In this document: positions 1-7,710 of the stretch, in pieces
How positions within the stretch are numbered: position 1 is the first letter of the stretch
Layout of the letters: the number at the start of each line of letters is the position of its first letter
Assembly: GCA_964543125.1 (NCBI GenBank)
Contig: CAZIWX010000024.1
Span: 1-28,283 of the forward strand
Direction of reading: 5' to 3'
DNA length: 28,283 bases
Source of the DNA: CAZIWX01 sp964543125
Lineage (GTDB): Bacteria > Fidelibacterota > UBA8477
Notes under the pieces: model-generated
The model's input: the letters and a program-made list of their open reading frames with translations, nothing else
Told to the model about the DNA's origin: nothing
Database searches by the model: none
Translations under genes and position numbers: made by a program

Positions 1-605
1 GGTTGGCGGATTGGTCAGCCCGGAATGGGGCGCGATTACTCCATATTTCCACCGACCTGGTATTTGATGGCCGGCAGGGTCATTACCGAGAAAAGGATCC
101 GCCCAACCCCAACTCGGTCTACGGCAAAACCAAATTAATGGGCGAAGGGGCCGTTCTGAAAAAATGCGCGAACGGGGTCGTCTTGCGCCTGAGCCTCATG
201 GGCGGCGCCAGCTTTACGGGTCAACGCAGCCTGAACGAGGACATTCCCCTGACGCTTAAAAAGCAGGGTAAGGTTAGATTGTTCAAAGATGAGTACCGCT
301 CGCCGATCTGGGCTGATAATGTGGCGGAAGTAATTCGGGAACTGCTGGACCATGACTTCACGGGATTATTGCATGTGCCGGGCGGAAAAGATTATTCGCG
401 CTACGAAATCGGTGAAATAATTTTCAGGCACTACGGATTACCCCTGGACCAGCTAGAGGCGGCTAGAGTAGCCGAATTCAGCGGTTCACCACCCCGTTGC
501 CCGGATGTGACGTTGGATAATTCACTTGCGGATCAAGTTTTGGAAACGCCACGATACGATTTTATTTCCGGTTTCGACCGCTATTTTAGATCAGGTGAAG
601 CTTAA
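1..605 (+). CDS. dTDP-4-dehydrorhamnose reductase-like SDR (5' partial)
   Basis: C-terminal two thirds of an extended short-chain dehydrogenase of the RmlD type, which reduces a dTDP-4-keto sugar to give dTDP-rhamnose or a related deoxysugar in the cytoplasm. The reading frame is open to the left edge, so the true start and the N-terminal NAD(P)-binding glycine motif lie outside the window; the TTG at position 3 is unlikely to be the start. Visible marks are the strand/loop HISTDLVFDG, which precedes the active site in RmlD proteins, the catalytic YxxxK pair in SVYGKTK, and a C-terminal region ending in CPDVTLDNS that matches the RmlD substrate-binding half (the family often has RP.D..L there). 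It is the first visible gene of a same-strand glycan cluster, 47 bp before an acyltransferase gene, which supports a role in making a sugar precursor. The exact sugar product cannot be read from the sequence. Confidence 0.8.
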   Translation, partial: LADWSARNGARLLHISTDLVFDGRQGHYREKDPPNPNSVYGKTKLMGEGAVLKKCANGVVLRLSLMGGASFTGQRSLNEDIPLTLKKQGKVRLFKDEYRSPIWADNVAEVIRELLDHDFTGLLHVPGGKDYSRYEIGEIIFRHYGLPLDQLEAARVAEFSGSPPRCPDVTLDNSLADQVLETPRYDFISGFDRYFRSGEA

Positions 606-652
606 CCCCATTTTTCTTTTCTATTCACCTGCCTACAGGGTATTTTTGCGCC

Positions 653-1621
653 ATGCCATTGGATTTCCGTAGGTTTACACCCGGCGACACCGAATCTTGG
701 GAAACATTTGTTCAGGATGCCAACAATGGCACCATTTTTCATGAGCGCAAATTTCTGAATTATCATCCGCCCGGCCGATTTGAGGATTATTCACTCATTA
801 TCGAAAAAAAAGGTAAAACCCTGGCGGTATTCCCGGCGGCCGAAGTTATTCACGATGAACAACGCCGGCTGATTTCCCATCCCGGTGCTTCTTACGGCAG
901 TTTTGTTTATCCACAAAACCTGTCATTTAAAGACAGCTTTGAGCTGGTGGCCGGATTGAAACAGTATGTAAAAAAACAGGGCTTTAATGCCATTCAGTTG
1001 ACCTTGCCCCCGGCGATTTATCAACAGCGGGTTTCCAATTACATCGATTTTGCCCTGGTGAAGCATGGTTTCCAGTACACCCGGCGCGATGTTTCCTCCA
1101 TGCTCACCATTGAAGCCACGCCGGAAGCTAATCTGGCGAAATTCCGCTCCACTCACCGGACGGCGGTACGCAAAGCCTTCCGGCAAGGCGTGACTATTCA
1201 ACAATCGGAGGATTACGCCGCTTTTTACGGCATTTTGAAACACAACCTTAAGATCCGCCACGGCGTGACGCCCACCCATACACTGGACGAGTTGATCCGG
1301 CTGAAAAATCTGTATCCGGATAAAATTTCACTCCAGGCCGCCTTTCACCAGGGCAAGATGGTGGCCGGTGTGGTGAATTTTAGCGTGAATCCCCAGGTAG
1401 TGCTGGCCTTTTACATCAGTCATGATGAGCAGTATCAGCACCTGCGGGCGGTGAATTTGCTGTTTTACGAAATCATCAAAGGGTGTCACGCTCAAGGAAC
1501 AAAATACCTGGATTTCGGCATTTTCACAGTGAACATGGAACCCAATTTCGGCCTGGCCCGGTTCAAGGAGAATTTCGGGGCCAGCGGCGTTTTTCGGGAC
1601 ACGTTTCAGTGCCTGTTGTAA
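653..1621 (+). CDS. FemAB / GNAT-fold acyltransferase (Acetyltransf_6-like)
   Basis: A 322-residue soluble protein resembling the FemAB/BioF2-like GNAT group that transfers acyl or aminoacyl groups to cell-envelope sugars or peptides. Supporting features are the N-terminal half with GTIFHERKFLNYHP and the ISHPGASYGSFV strand, a basic linker STHRTAVRKAFRQG, and the C-terminal GNAT half with KMVAGVVNFS, then AVNLLFYEIIKG and the closing KYLDFG element. No signal peptide or membrane segment is seen. The ATG at 653 has AGGG about 12 bases upstream, a weak Shine-Dalgarno site. Its place among glycosyltransferases suggests that it decorates the sugar or lipid intermediate made by this cluster. Substrate and donor are not inferable. 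The family assignment rests on overall pattern rather than a diagnostic catalytic motif. Confidence 0.72.
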   Translation: MPLDFRRFTPGDTESWETFVQDANNGTIFHERKFLNYHPPGRFEDYSLIIEKKGKTLAVFPAAEVIHDEQRRLISHPGASYGSFVYPQNLSFKDSFELVAGLKQYVKKQGFNAIQLTLPPAIYQQRVSNYIDFALVKHGFQYTRRDVSSMLTIEATPEANLAKFRSTHRTAVRKAFRQGVTIQQSEDYAAFYGILKHNLKIRHGVTPTHTLDELIRLKNLYPDKISLQAAFHQGKMVAGVVNFSVNPQVVLAFYISHDEQYQHLRAVNLLFYEIIKGCHAQGTKYLDFGIFTVNMEPNFGLARFKENFGASGVFRDTFQCLL

Positions 1622-1648
1622 ACTTGTTCGTGGTGCAATCATCGCGCC

Positions 1649-1663
1649 CTTCGACGAGCTCAG
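1649..1663. repeat. Inverted copy of the 15-bp repeat core
   Basis: CTTCGACGAGCTCAG is the reverse complement of the core of the adjacent tandem array (CTGAGCTTGTCGAAG) with one difference. It lies 50 bp before the first array core, in opposite orientation, so it could pair with any unit of the array. Confidence 0.7.
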
Positions 1664-1699
1664 GGAGACGCGCTGAAGGCATGGCTCAAAAGGATGACC

Positions 1700-1926
1700 C
1701 GCTTGTCTGTCAGAGCTTGTCGAAGACCAAGCGGTTTGTCTGTCTGAGCCTGTCGAAGACCAAGCGGTTTGTCTGTCTGAGCTTGTCGAAGACCAAGCGA
1801 TTTGTCTGTCAGAGCTTGTCGAAGACTAAGCGGTTTGTCTGTCTGAGCTTGTCGAAGACCAAGCGGCTTGTCTGTCTGAGCCTGTCGAAGACCAAGCGGT
1901 TTGTCTGTCTGAGCTTGTCGAAGACC
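1700..1926. repeat. Tandem array of seven 33-bp units
   Basis: The core GAGCTTGTCGAAGACCAAG (or with GCC for GCT) occurs at 1713, 1746, 1779, 1812, 1845, 1878 and 1911, an exact 33-bp period. Units differ by only a few bases: CTGAG or CAGAG, GCT or GCC, and CGGTTT, CGGCTT or CGATTT. Each unit has a short hairpin, CTTGTC-GAA-GAC(C)AAG, with one bulged C. Because 33 is a multiple of three, both strands stay open through the array; the resulting 11-residue repeats look artificial and I do not call a gene. The array fills most of the 340-bp gap between the acyltransferase and the membrane glycosyltransferase. CTTCGACA(A/G)GCTCAG-type cores are, from memory, common as intergenic repeats in environmental genomes; I have not checked this. 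Confidence 0.92.
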
Positions 1927-1961
1927 GAACCGGTATACATCTATCATCAAAATCTAAATTC

Positions 1962-3560
1962 ATGATCAAACCCTTCACCCGCAAACAACACTACCTGATA
2001 TTACTACTGCTCCTAGTCGTAACGGTCCTGCCGCGGCTGCCGTTTGCCGGGCCGTATCTGTATGACGGCGATCCCACGGCCTATTTTCTGGGCGCCGAGA
2101 GCATTCTTCGGAACGGGCGGTACCTGATCGACGGACACATCTCATTCTGGCCGGTGGGCACCAGCCTGACTCTGGCGCCGTTTGTCTGGCTGGCGGAACG
2201 GGTGTTCCACACGGCCGGCGAAGCGGGGACCTTCTGGCACGGTGTGTTCTTTATTTACATCGCCGTAGCCTTTACCTACCTATTGGGGAAACGCCTGTTT
2301 TCACCCTTGGTGGGAATTATCGGCGCTATTTTACTGGCGCTGGCGGAAAGCCCCTTCTGGCACAGCGTCAATGCCAATTCGGACACCGCCGCCCTGGCTG
2401 TCCTGGTGGCCGGGGTCTACTTCCTGTTACTATTCCTGGATACCCAGGCTCCCCGCGATCTATTCGCGGCGCTTTTTCTTTTGGCGCTGACGGTCGTGTT
2501 TAGATGGAATTACATCTTTTTCATGCCCCTGTTTCTGCTCTACCTCGTGGGCGACAAACGGATTTGGGCTTTCACCCTGTATCCCAAATTCTGGATCCTG
2601 AGCGGGGTGGCTTTCGGGCTGGGATTAGCGCCCCAGTTGTGGGTAGACTGGGTCCAGTCCGGGAATCCGTTTATAATTGGTTATGGACAATTAGGGTTTA
2701 GTGCGCAATTTAGTTGGAATCCTTTAACCTGGTTGGCCAATGGGGCGCGAATTGTTTACCGGGTACTTTTTACCTGGGATTTTTATTCCCCGATCCTGGC
2801 CGCTTTCAGCTTTTTGGGTATTGTCCATGCTCTCCGGCAAAAACGGCGCGATATTCTCATGCTGTTTCTCCCCTGGGTGGTCCTGGGCTCACTTTCAGTT
2901 GTTTATTTTGGTGTAAAACCACGGTTACTCATGCCGATTATGCCGCCCCTGTTTTTGCTCGGCTCGGCGGGAATTGAACAACTTCATTCATATTTACGCC
3001 AGGTCATCCCCCGCGAATCTTTTCCATCACGATATCTCGCCACTGCTTTTGGATTGGTTATCCTATTAATTTTTTTCCCCATGTTTGCCCGTAGCATCCT
3101 AATGACGAATGGAAATTTTCAGGACAAGAAATTAATGCAAACCAGTTTCCGCTGGGTTGGGGAACAGACTAAACCGGGAACGACAATTATTACTCAGCCA
3201 CTTTATGCCGGACAAAACGACGATTGGCTACGCGCCGGCTGGGAAACCTGGGCTTCCCGCTATTATGCCCGGCGAGACATGGCCTCCCTGGGTTTACCGG
3301 AGAAGTGGGGACCGGGAAATGAACATTGGGTCGTTATCAACCGCTTTTGGTTCGAAGGGGAGAATATGCGCTTCAATGATACAGACGAATTGTCGGCGCG
3401 CTTTGATTCACTAAAGCAGGCGTGGAACCTGCAAAAGGTTAAACAATTTTACGGCCAGGCCGAGCCCCTGTGGCTAAAAAAGCTTAATATGTTAAGTTTT
3501 TATCCGGTGGATTTTATGGTTTACCGGCCGCGTTTTGAAATCTGGAGCAATGTCCGTTGA
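1962..3560 (+). CDS. GT39-like polytopic membrane glycosyltransferase
   Basis: A 532-residue integral membrane protein of the GT-C type (PMT/ArnT/GT39-like), which moves a sugar from a polyprenyl-phosphate donor to a glycan, lipid or protein on the periplasmic side. The first membrane helix (YLILLLLLVVTVLPRLPF) is followed by an extracytoplasmic loop with the acidic YDGDPTAYFLGAE motif, where GT-C enzymes carry their catalytic Asp, then HISFWPVGTSL, and then many hydrophobic helices to about residue 385. The last 150 residues (WVGEQTKPGTTIITQP onward) form a soluble periplasmic tail. Length is normal for the family. The ATG at 1962 follows the repeat array directly with no clear ribosome site. 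The stop overlaps the start of the flippase gene by 4 bp, so the two are probably co-translated. Substrate is not inferable. Confidence 0.75.
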   Translation: MIKPFTRKQHYLILLLLLVVTVLPRLPFAGPYLYDGDPTAYFLGAESILRNGRYLIDGHISFWPVGTSLTLAPFVWLAERVFHTAGEAGTFWHGVFFIYIAVAFTYLLGKRLFSPLVGIIGAILLALAESPFWHSVNANSDTAALAVLVAGVYFLLLFLDTQAPRDLFAALFLLALTVVFRWNYIFFMPLFLLYLVGDKRIWAFTLYPKFWILSGVAFGLGLAPQLWVDWVQSGNPFIIGYGQLGFSAQFSWNPLTWLANGARIVYRVLFTWDFYSPILAAFSFLGIVHALRQKRRDILMLFLPWVVLGSLSVVYFGVKPRLLMPIMPPLFLLGSAGIEQLHSYLRQVIPRESFPSRYLATAFGLVILLIFFPMFARSILMTNGNFQDKKLMQTSFRWVGEQTKPGTTIITQPLYAGQNDDWLRAGWETWASRYYARRDMASLGLPEKWGPGNEHWVVINRFWFEGENMRFNDTDELSARFDSLKQAWNLQKVKQFYGQAEPLWLKKLNMLSFYPVDFMVYRPRFEIWSNVR

Positions 3561-5020
3561 GTAACGTTGCCGCCAACATCAGACGCATGTCCAAACACAC
3601 CGCGGTGTACGGTTTCGGCAATATTCTAAACCGGGCCATCACCTTCCTGCTGCTGCCGTTGTATACCAACATTCTTTCCACCGCGGACTACGGAGTGCTG
3701 AACCTGATTTATCCTTTTCTCGGTCTGATGAATGTGGTTTTCATGTACGGCATGGATTCGGCTTTCATGCGCTTTTTCATTCCGGAAAAGGATGAAAAAC
3801 GCCGGCTGGAGATTTTTTCCACCGTTTACATCAGTATTCTGGTAACAACTACCGTTTTCACTGGACTGCTTTACCTGGTCGAGCCGGCCCTGGCCCACGC
3901 CATTCTGGGGAATGATAATAATTTCCTTTATCTGGCTTTCGTGATTCTGGCACTGGACGGCCTGTCTTTTCTCCCGGTCCTTTATTATCGCAGTATCAAT
4001 AAGCCCGTGAATTATGTGGCAATTATTTTCGGTGAGGTCATTCTTAATCTGTCACTGAACATTCTCTTTGTGGCCATTTTCCGCTGGGGGATTCGCGGGG
4101 TTTTGTTAGCCAATATTTGTAGTTCTACCGCCAAACTGGCGCTCAGCTCACCGGCCCTGCGGCACAACCTGCAGGCGGTTTGGAAACTCCCGGTTTGGAA
4201 AGACATCCTCAAATTCGGCCTGCCCACCGTCCCGGCGGTTTTGTTCGCCAACATCATCGCCCTGGGCGATAAGTTCATCCTGCGCTATTTCTTTGACGAA
4301 TCCACCGTGGGAATCTACGCGGCGAGTTATAAAATCGCCATCATCATGGCATTGCTGGTCTCCGCTTTCCGGTTTGCCTGGCATCCGTTTTTCCTCTCCA
4401 TTTCCGATCAGCCGGACGCGAAAAAGACCTACTCAAAAATACTAACTCTTTTCGTCATGCTGGCCGCGTTTGTCTTTTTGACGGTTTCTTTGTTAGCGCC
4501 ACCCCTGCTGACCACACCCCTTTTTGGGGTAACGATCATCCCGCTTACCTACCAGGCCGGCTTGAAGGTGATACCGTGGATTCTGGTGGGATATATATTT
4601 CAGGGTATTTACGTGAATCTGGTCGTGGGCATCTACCTGGAAAAGAAAACGCATCTGAGCCCCATGTTGACAGGAATTGGTATGGTAACCAACTTAGCTG
4701 CCAATTTTATTCTGCTTGGTGTTTTAAAAATGGACTTCACGGCGGCCGGAATAGCAACCATGTTAGCCTATATTGCTGAAGCAGCGGCCATTTTTTTAGT
4801 GACGAAACGTTTTTATCCGGTCAGCTACGAATACGAAAAATTACTGTTGATTGCCGCAATTACACTTGGGCTCTACTTTATCCCGCAAGTCATCAGATTT
4901 CATCAGTTCTGGGCTTTATTTATCATAGTGCTGCTCTATTTCCCACTGCTGTTTCAATTCAAAATCATCAATAAGCAGGTTGCGGCGGTCATGCTGCAAC
5001 GCCTGTTCAAACGCGCCTGA
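3557..5020 (+). CDS. Wzx-type polysaccharide flippase (MOP superfamily)
   Basis: A 487-residue polytopic membrane protein of the MATE/MviN/Wzx superfamily, which flips lipid-linked oligosaccharides across the inner membrane. The N-terminus is diagnostic: KHTAVYGFGNILNRAITFLL followed by PLYTNILSTADYGVLNL, the usual opening of RfbX/Wzx proteins. About twelve to fourteen hydrophobic segments follow, including the half-way element WKDILKFGLPTVPA that starts the second bundle. I use TTG at 3557 because GGAG lies nine bases upstream (3544-3547) and the codon overlaps the TGA of the preceding gene. An ATG at 3587 (residue 11) is the alternative but lacks a ribosome site. It sits in the middle of the glycosyltransferase cluster, as expected for a Wzx. 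Confidence 0.85.
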   Translation: MSNVAANIRRMSKHTAVYGFGNILNRAITFLLLPLYTNILSTADYGVLNLIYPFLGLMNVVFMYGMDSAFMRFFIPEKDEKRRLEIFSTVYISILVTTTVFTGLLYLVEPALAHAILGNDNNFLYLAFVILALDGLSFLPVLYYRSINKPVNYVAIIFGEVILNLSLNILFVAIFRWGIRGVLLANICSSTAKLALSSPALRHNLQAVWKLPVWKDILKFGLPTVPAVLFANIIALGDKFILRYFFDESTVGIYAASYKIAIIMALLVSAFRFAWHPFFLSISDQPDAKKTYSKILTLFVMLAAFVFLTVSLLAPPLLTTPLFGVTIIPLTYQAGLKVIPWILVGYIFQGIYVNLVVGIYLEKKTHLSPMLTGIGMVTNLAANFILLGVLKMDFTAAGIATMLAYIAEAAAIFLVTKRFYPVSYEYEKLLLIAAITLGLYFIPQVIRFHQFWALFIIVLLYFPLLFQFKIINKQVAAVMLQRLFKRA

Positions 5021-5022
5021 GC

Positions 5023-6141
5023 ATGGCCGAGCATGCTTTGAAAATTCTGTATCTCATGGTGGAGGACACGGCCGGCACGCTGGCCATTTTTCAAAAGCAG
5101 CATCAGATGCTGGGAAATGAATGCCGCTATGTCACCCTGTTTCGTAGTCCGGAAGGCTTTCCTCGCGACATTGAGCTCAACCTGCCGCTCATGCCGTCCC
5201 GGCATTGGTTTAAGTCGGCGAAATCCAAATTCTATTCCGGGGCCGGCCTGTATGCGGAAGCACCGGGGTTTCCACCCACCTGGGAGGCCAAGAGCTGGGC
5301 TGAAAAGGCTTTTTTTCAATTCCGGGATATGGTTTGGAAACCAAAAATCAAACACGCGATCGAACAACATGGTTTGGATGACTTTGACATCATTCATCTC
5401 GAAGGCGGACACGGATTCCTGCGCCTGAGCGCCTGGCCCCTTGCTCAATGGGCTGAGGCCGGAAAACATATCCTCATCAATTATCACGGCGCCGATATGC
5501 GGACCCGGGGTGTTTTCCCGTGGATCGATGAACTGGCCGGGATTTATACTACCAGCGAATTGGACCTGATGGAACGGCATCCGGATCTGGATTATGTGTT
5601 TCTTCCGTTCGAAGTCGATCGCTTCGCACCCAATTTTAAATCTCACCAACCGTTGCGGATTTGCCATGCCACCCGGGATCATTATTGGAAGGGTTCAGAC
5701 ACCATTATTGACGCCTGTAAAAAATTAGCGGCTTCCCACGGGATCGAATTCGTCCTCATTGAAAACCAACCGCACGCCCGGGCGCTGGAGCTGAAAGCCG
5801 GTTGCGACCTTTATATCGACCAGGTTTCCAACCTGGGGGGTTGGGGCTATGGCATGAATTCGGTGGAAGCGTTGTCCCTGGGTTTGGCGTGCTGCACTAA
5901 CCTGGTTCCGAAATATGAAGCGTTCATTCCGGATCATCCATTTTACAACATCCATAAAGATACTTTGTATGACGACTTAGTGTCTTTGGTGGAAAAACCC
6001 GGTTTAATCCGTGATTTAAGAGAAAAAGGCCGCGGGTGGGTGGAACGCACCCATGGCGTCAAGGCTGTGATGTGCTCCATCTATAATCTATACTTACGTG
6101 AAAACTGGATCGGCGAATTGCCGCATGCCTTCAGACAATAA
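5023..6141 (+). CDS. GT4-like glycosyltransferase
   Basis: A 372-residue soluble protein, probably a GT-B-fold glycosyltransferase of the GT4/group 1 type acting in the cytoplasm on the lipid-linked glycan. The N-terminus (ALKILYLMVEDTAGTL, then QKQHQMLG) matches the donor-independent Rossmann half. The C-terminal half has ICHATRDHYWKGSDTIIDA, corresponding to the nucleotide-sugar domain start, and a DLYIDQ...GWGYGMNSVEALSLGLACCTN stretch that occupies the place of the E(x7)E motif (VEALSLGLA). The start ATG is two bases after the flippase stop and has no clear Shine-Dalgarno, so translation is probably coupled. The end overlaps the next glycosyltransferase by 17 bp. Sugar specificity is unknown. 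Confidence 0.75.
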   Translation: MAEHALKILYLMVEDTAGTLAIFQKQHQMLGNECRYVTLFRSPEGFPRDIELNLPLMPSRHWFKSAKSKFYSGAGLYAEAPGFPPTWEAKSWAEKAFFQFRDMVWKPKIKHAIEQHGLDDFDIIHLEGGHGFLRLSAWPLAQWAEAGKHILINYHGADMRTRGVFPWIDELAGIYTTSELDLMERHPDLDYVFLPFEVDRFAPNFKSHQPLRICHATRDHYWKGSDTIIDACKKLAASHGIEFVLIENQPHARALELKAGCDLYIDQVSNLGGWGYGMNSVEALSLGLACCTNLVPKYEAFIPDHPFYNIHKDTLYDDLVSLVEKPGLIRDLREKGRGWVERTHGVKAVMCSIYNLYLRENWIGELPHAFRQ

Positions 6142-7105
6142 CATCACGCCCGACGTTTCCATCATCATTCCGGTTTATAATAACCTGGCGGGGTTGGTGC
6201 GCCTGCTGGGTACCTGCGAACAGTTGACTTATCCCCGGGAAAAGCTGGAAATCATCGTGGTGAACGACGGCTCCACCGATGCCACGGCGCGCTTTTTAAA
6301 AGAATATGCTTTTGACTTACCCTTAATCCTGATCAATCAGCCTGAAAATCAGGGCCGGGCCGTTGCCCGCAATACCGGCTTGGACGCAGCATCCGGTGAA
6401 ATCGTTCTCTTTATCGACAGCGACATGGAGGTGGAGCCGGACCTTATCGAACAGCATGTGAAATTTTACCGGGACCAGGATTGTATTGGCGTAATGGGTG
6501 AGTTTTTCCTGCCACCCTTTGTCCGGAAAAATGTCTGGTTCCGGTACCTGGACAGCCCGGTCCGGGGTGGGCGAAAATGGCACAAGCAGACGGGGCTTTT
6601 CAAGCCGTTGCCTTTCCGGTATGTCCTCACTATGAACCTTTCGGTCCGGCGGGAGGTGGCAAACCGGGTTGGTGGTTTTGATGTGGATATTACCAGTTAC
6701 GGAGGTGAAGACTCCGAGTTTGCCTACCGGGTCATCCAATCAGATACCGGCTATTTTTCTTACAATCCCGATGCGATTGCCTATCATCAGCATGAATCTT
6801 TAAAAAAGACCGCTTTAAAGCTGCATGAATATGGCCGTAAAGCGTTACCCCTCGTTTTAAAGCGCCATCCGGAGTTGTCGGAATTTTTACCGGCCCGCCT
6901 GGTGGAACCGCTAAAAAAATCCGACCCCTTTATCCTGAAGTTGCAGAAATTGTGGGCCCTGGTGTTTCTGCGCAAACCATTTCTGTTTATGGCCCGGGGT
7001 TTGCGGCTGGTGACGCCCGACTTTATCGCCTTCCCCATGATCCGGTTCATCATGGCCTATCACACCCTCACCGGCTACCGGGAAGCGTTGAAAAACAGCT
7101 ATTAA
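6125..7105 (+). CDS. GT2 family glycosyltransferase
   Basis: A 326-residue inverting glycosyltransferase of the GT-A/GT2 family. The opening DVSIIIPVYNNLAGLVRLL and IIVVNDGSTDAT are the nucleotide-binding strand and loop; the metal-binding DxD is IDSDMEVEPD; GGFDVDITSYGGEDSEFAYRV carries the acceptor-side ED motif typical of the family. A C-terminal amphipathic stretch (FLFMARGLRLVTPDFIAFP) may sit on the membrane. I prefer the ATG at 6125 over the GTG at 6098, since the extra residues do not belong to the family. The last 43 codons occur again, with 92% base identity, at 12462-12593. It is the last gene of the glycan cluster before the accessory region. Confidence 0.9.
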   Translation: MPSDNNITPDVSIIIPVYNNLAGLVRLLGTCEQLTYPREKLEIIVVNDGSTDATARFLKEYAFDLPLILINQPENQGRAVARNTGLDAASGEIVLFIDSDMEVEPDLIEQHVKFYRDQDCIGVMGEFFLPPFVRKNVWFRYLDSPVRGGRKWHKQTGLFKPLPFRYVLTMNLSVRREVANRVGGFDVDITSYGGEDSEFAYRVIQSDTGYFSYNPDAIAYHQHESLKKTALKLHEYGRKALPLVLKRHPELSEFLPARLVEPLKKSDPFILKLQKLWALVFLRKPFLFMARGLRLVTPDFIAFPMIRFIMAYHTLTGYREALKNSY

Positions 7106-7340
7106 CCCGTAGTGTTGATAACCACGGCATCCGCCAGAGGTCAGCTTGCCTCCACCTTACGTCGGGAGTCTCAATTAAGACAGCGTTTGATTTTTAGCAA
7201 AATCGATTGCACCAAAGGTTCTTTCCTCAATAGATTCTTCCATTGTGACCATGACCGGCACCTCCGTCTTGAATTGAATTTTCCAGATCCAATCCTAAAG
7301 TAAGGCTGTCGGTTGTGGTTGCCTATTCCATATGTACTAT
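7106..7340. other. Unassigned gap after the glycan cluster
   Basis: About 235 bases with no supported gene, RNA or terminator. The first ~36 bases are still alignable with 12594-12632, continuing the duplicated end of the GT2 gene. The rest may be eroded insertion-sequence DNA, since a transposase remnant starts directly after it, but no transposase homology is readable here. Confidence 0.5.
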
Positions 7341-7511
7341 GGAACCGAGTTCACGAGTCGAGCCATGCTGGAATGGGAGAATCGCAATCCGACCCAACTG
7401 GCATTCATCGATCCAGGCAAACCTACTTAGAATCCGTTTGTGGAGAGCTTCAATGGCAAACTCAGAGATGAATGTCTGAATGAGAACGATTTCTTGAACC
7501 TGGCTCACGCC
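7341..7511 (+). pseudogene. IS3-family transposase (orfB) remnant
   Basis: Frame 7341 reads GTEFTSRAMLEWENRN, PTQLAFIDPGKPT, stop (TAG 7428-7430), then NPFVESFNGKLRDECLNEND and FLNLAHAR. This is the well-known C-terminal catalytic block of IS3-family OrfB integrases (usually DNGTEFTS...FIxPGKPxENxFIESFNGxLRDECLN). The Asp-Asn that should precede the G is lost (the frame reads Tyr-Tyr), one sense codon has become TAG, and nothing of the N-terminal half is present. Homology stops at about 7511, where a different transposase remnant begins. Clearly non-functional. Confidence 0.88.
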
Positions 7512-7512
7512 A

Positions 7513-7692
7513 GGGATCGCTCACTTTAAGGAATGGCCAACCCGCCCGGCAAGATTCACAGGGATCCACCGGCACACATTTTACCCGCACCTTCAAGAAA
7601 CTGAGTTTGGATTCAACCATCGAAATGATGATATGGAACTGGACCAAATCATGCTGATAATTATTCTCAATAAACCGTTTAACTTATCTTGA
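7513..7692 (+). pseudogene. IS1595/IS1016-like transposase C-terminal remnant
   Basis: Frame 7513 reads GIAHFKEW, then FTGIHRHTFYPHLQETEFGF, NHRNDDM and ends LNKPFNLS with TGA at 7690-7692. This matches the C-terminus of ISXO2-like transposases (IS1595/IS1016 group), which typically read as an I.N.K.W...H...YL.E..FRFNHRN..D block followed by a short hydrophobic tail. Only about 59 codons remain and no start or catalytic core is present. It abuts the IS3 remnant without a gap and in another frame, so two unrelated elements were joined by insertion or deletion. The assignment is from memory of the family pattern. Confidence 0.65.
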
Positions 7693-7710
7693 CCCTGTCT
7701 TTTAAGTATT

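Noticed and set aside
1700..1926. CRISPR array
   Set aside because: The period is constant at 33 bp and the part between cores is itself conserved, so there are no unique spacers; no cas genes are present.
1483..1965. 160-residue plus-strand frame and the opposing 96-residue frame through the repeats
   Set aside because: Both are open only because the unit is 33 bp (a multiple of three). The plus frame also overlaps the acyltransferase gene out of frame, and no ribosome site supports either.
4954..5682. 242-residue minus-strand open frame
   Set aside because: It is the antisense shadow of the GT4-like gene, which has family motifs; the shadow has none.
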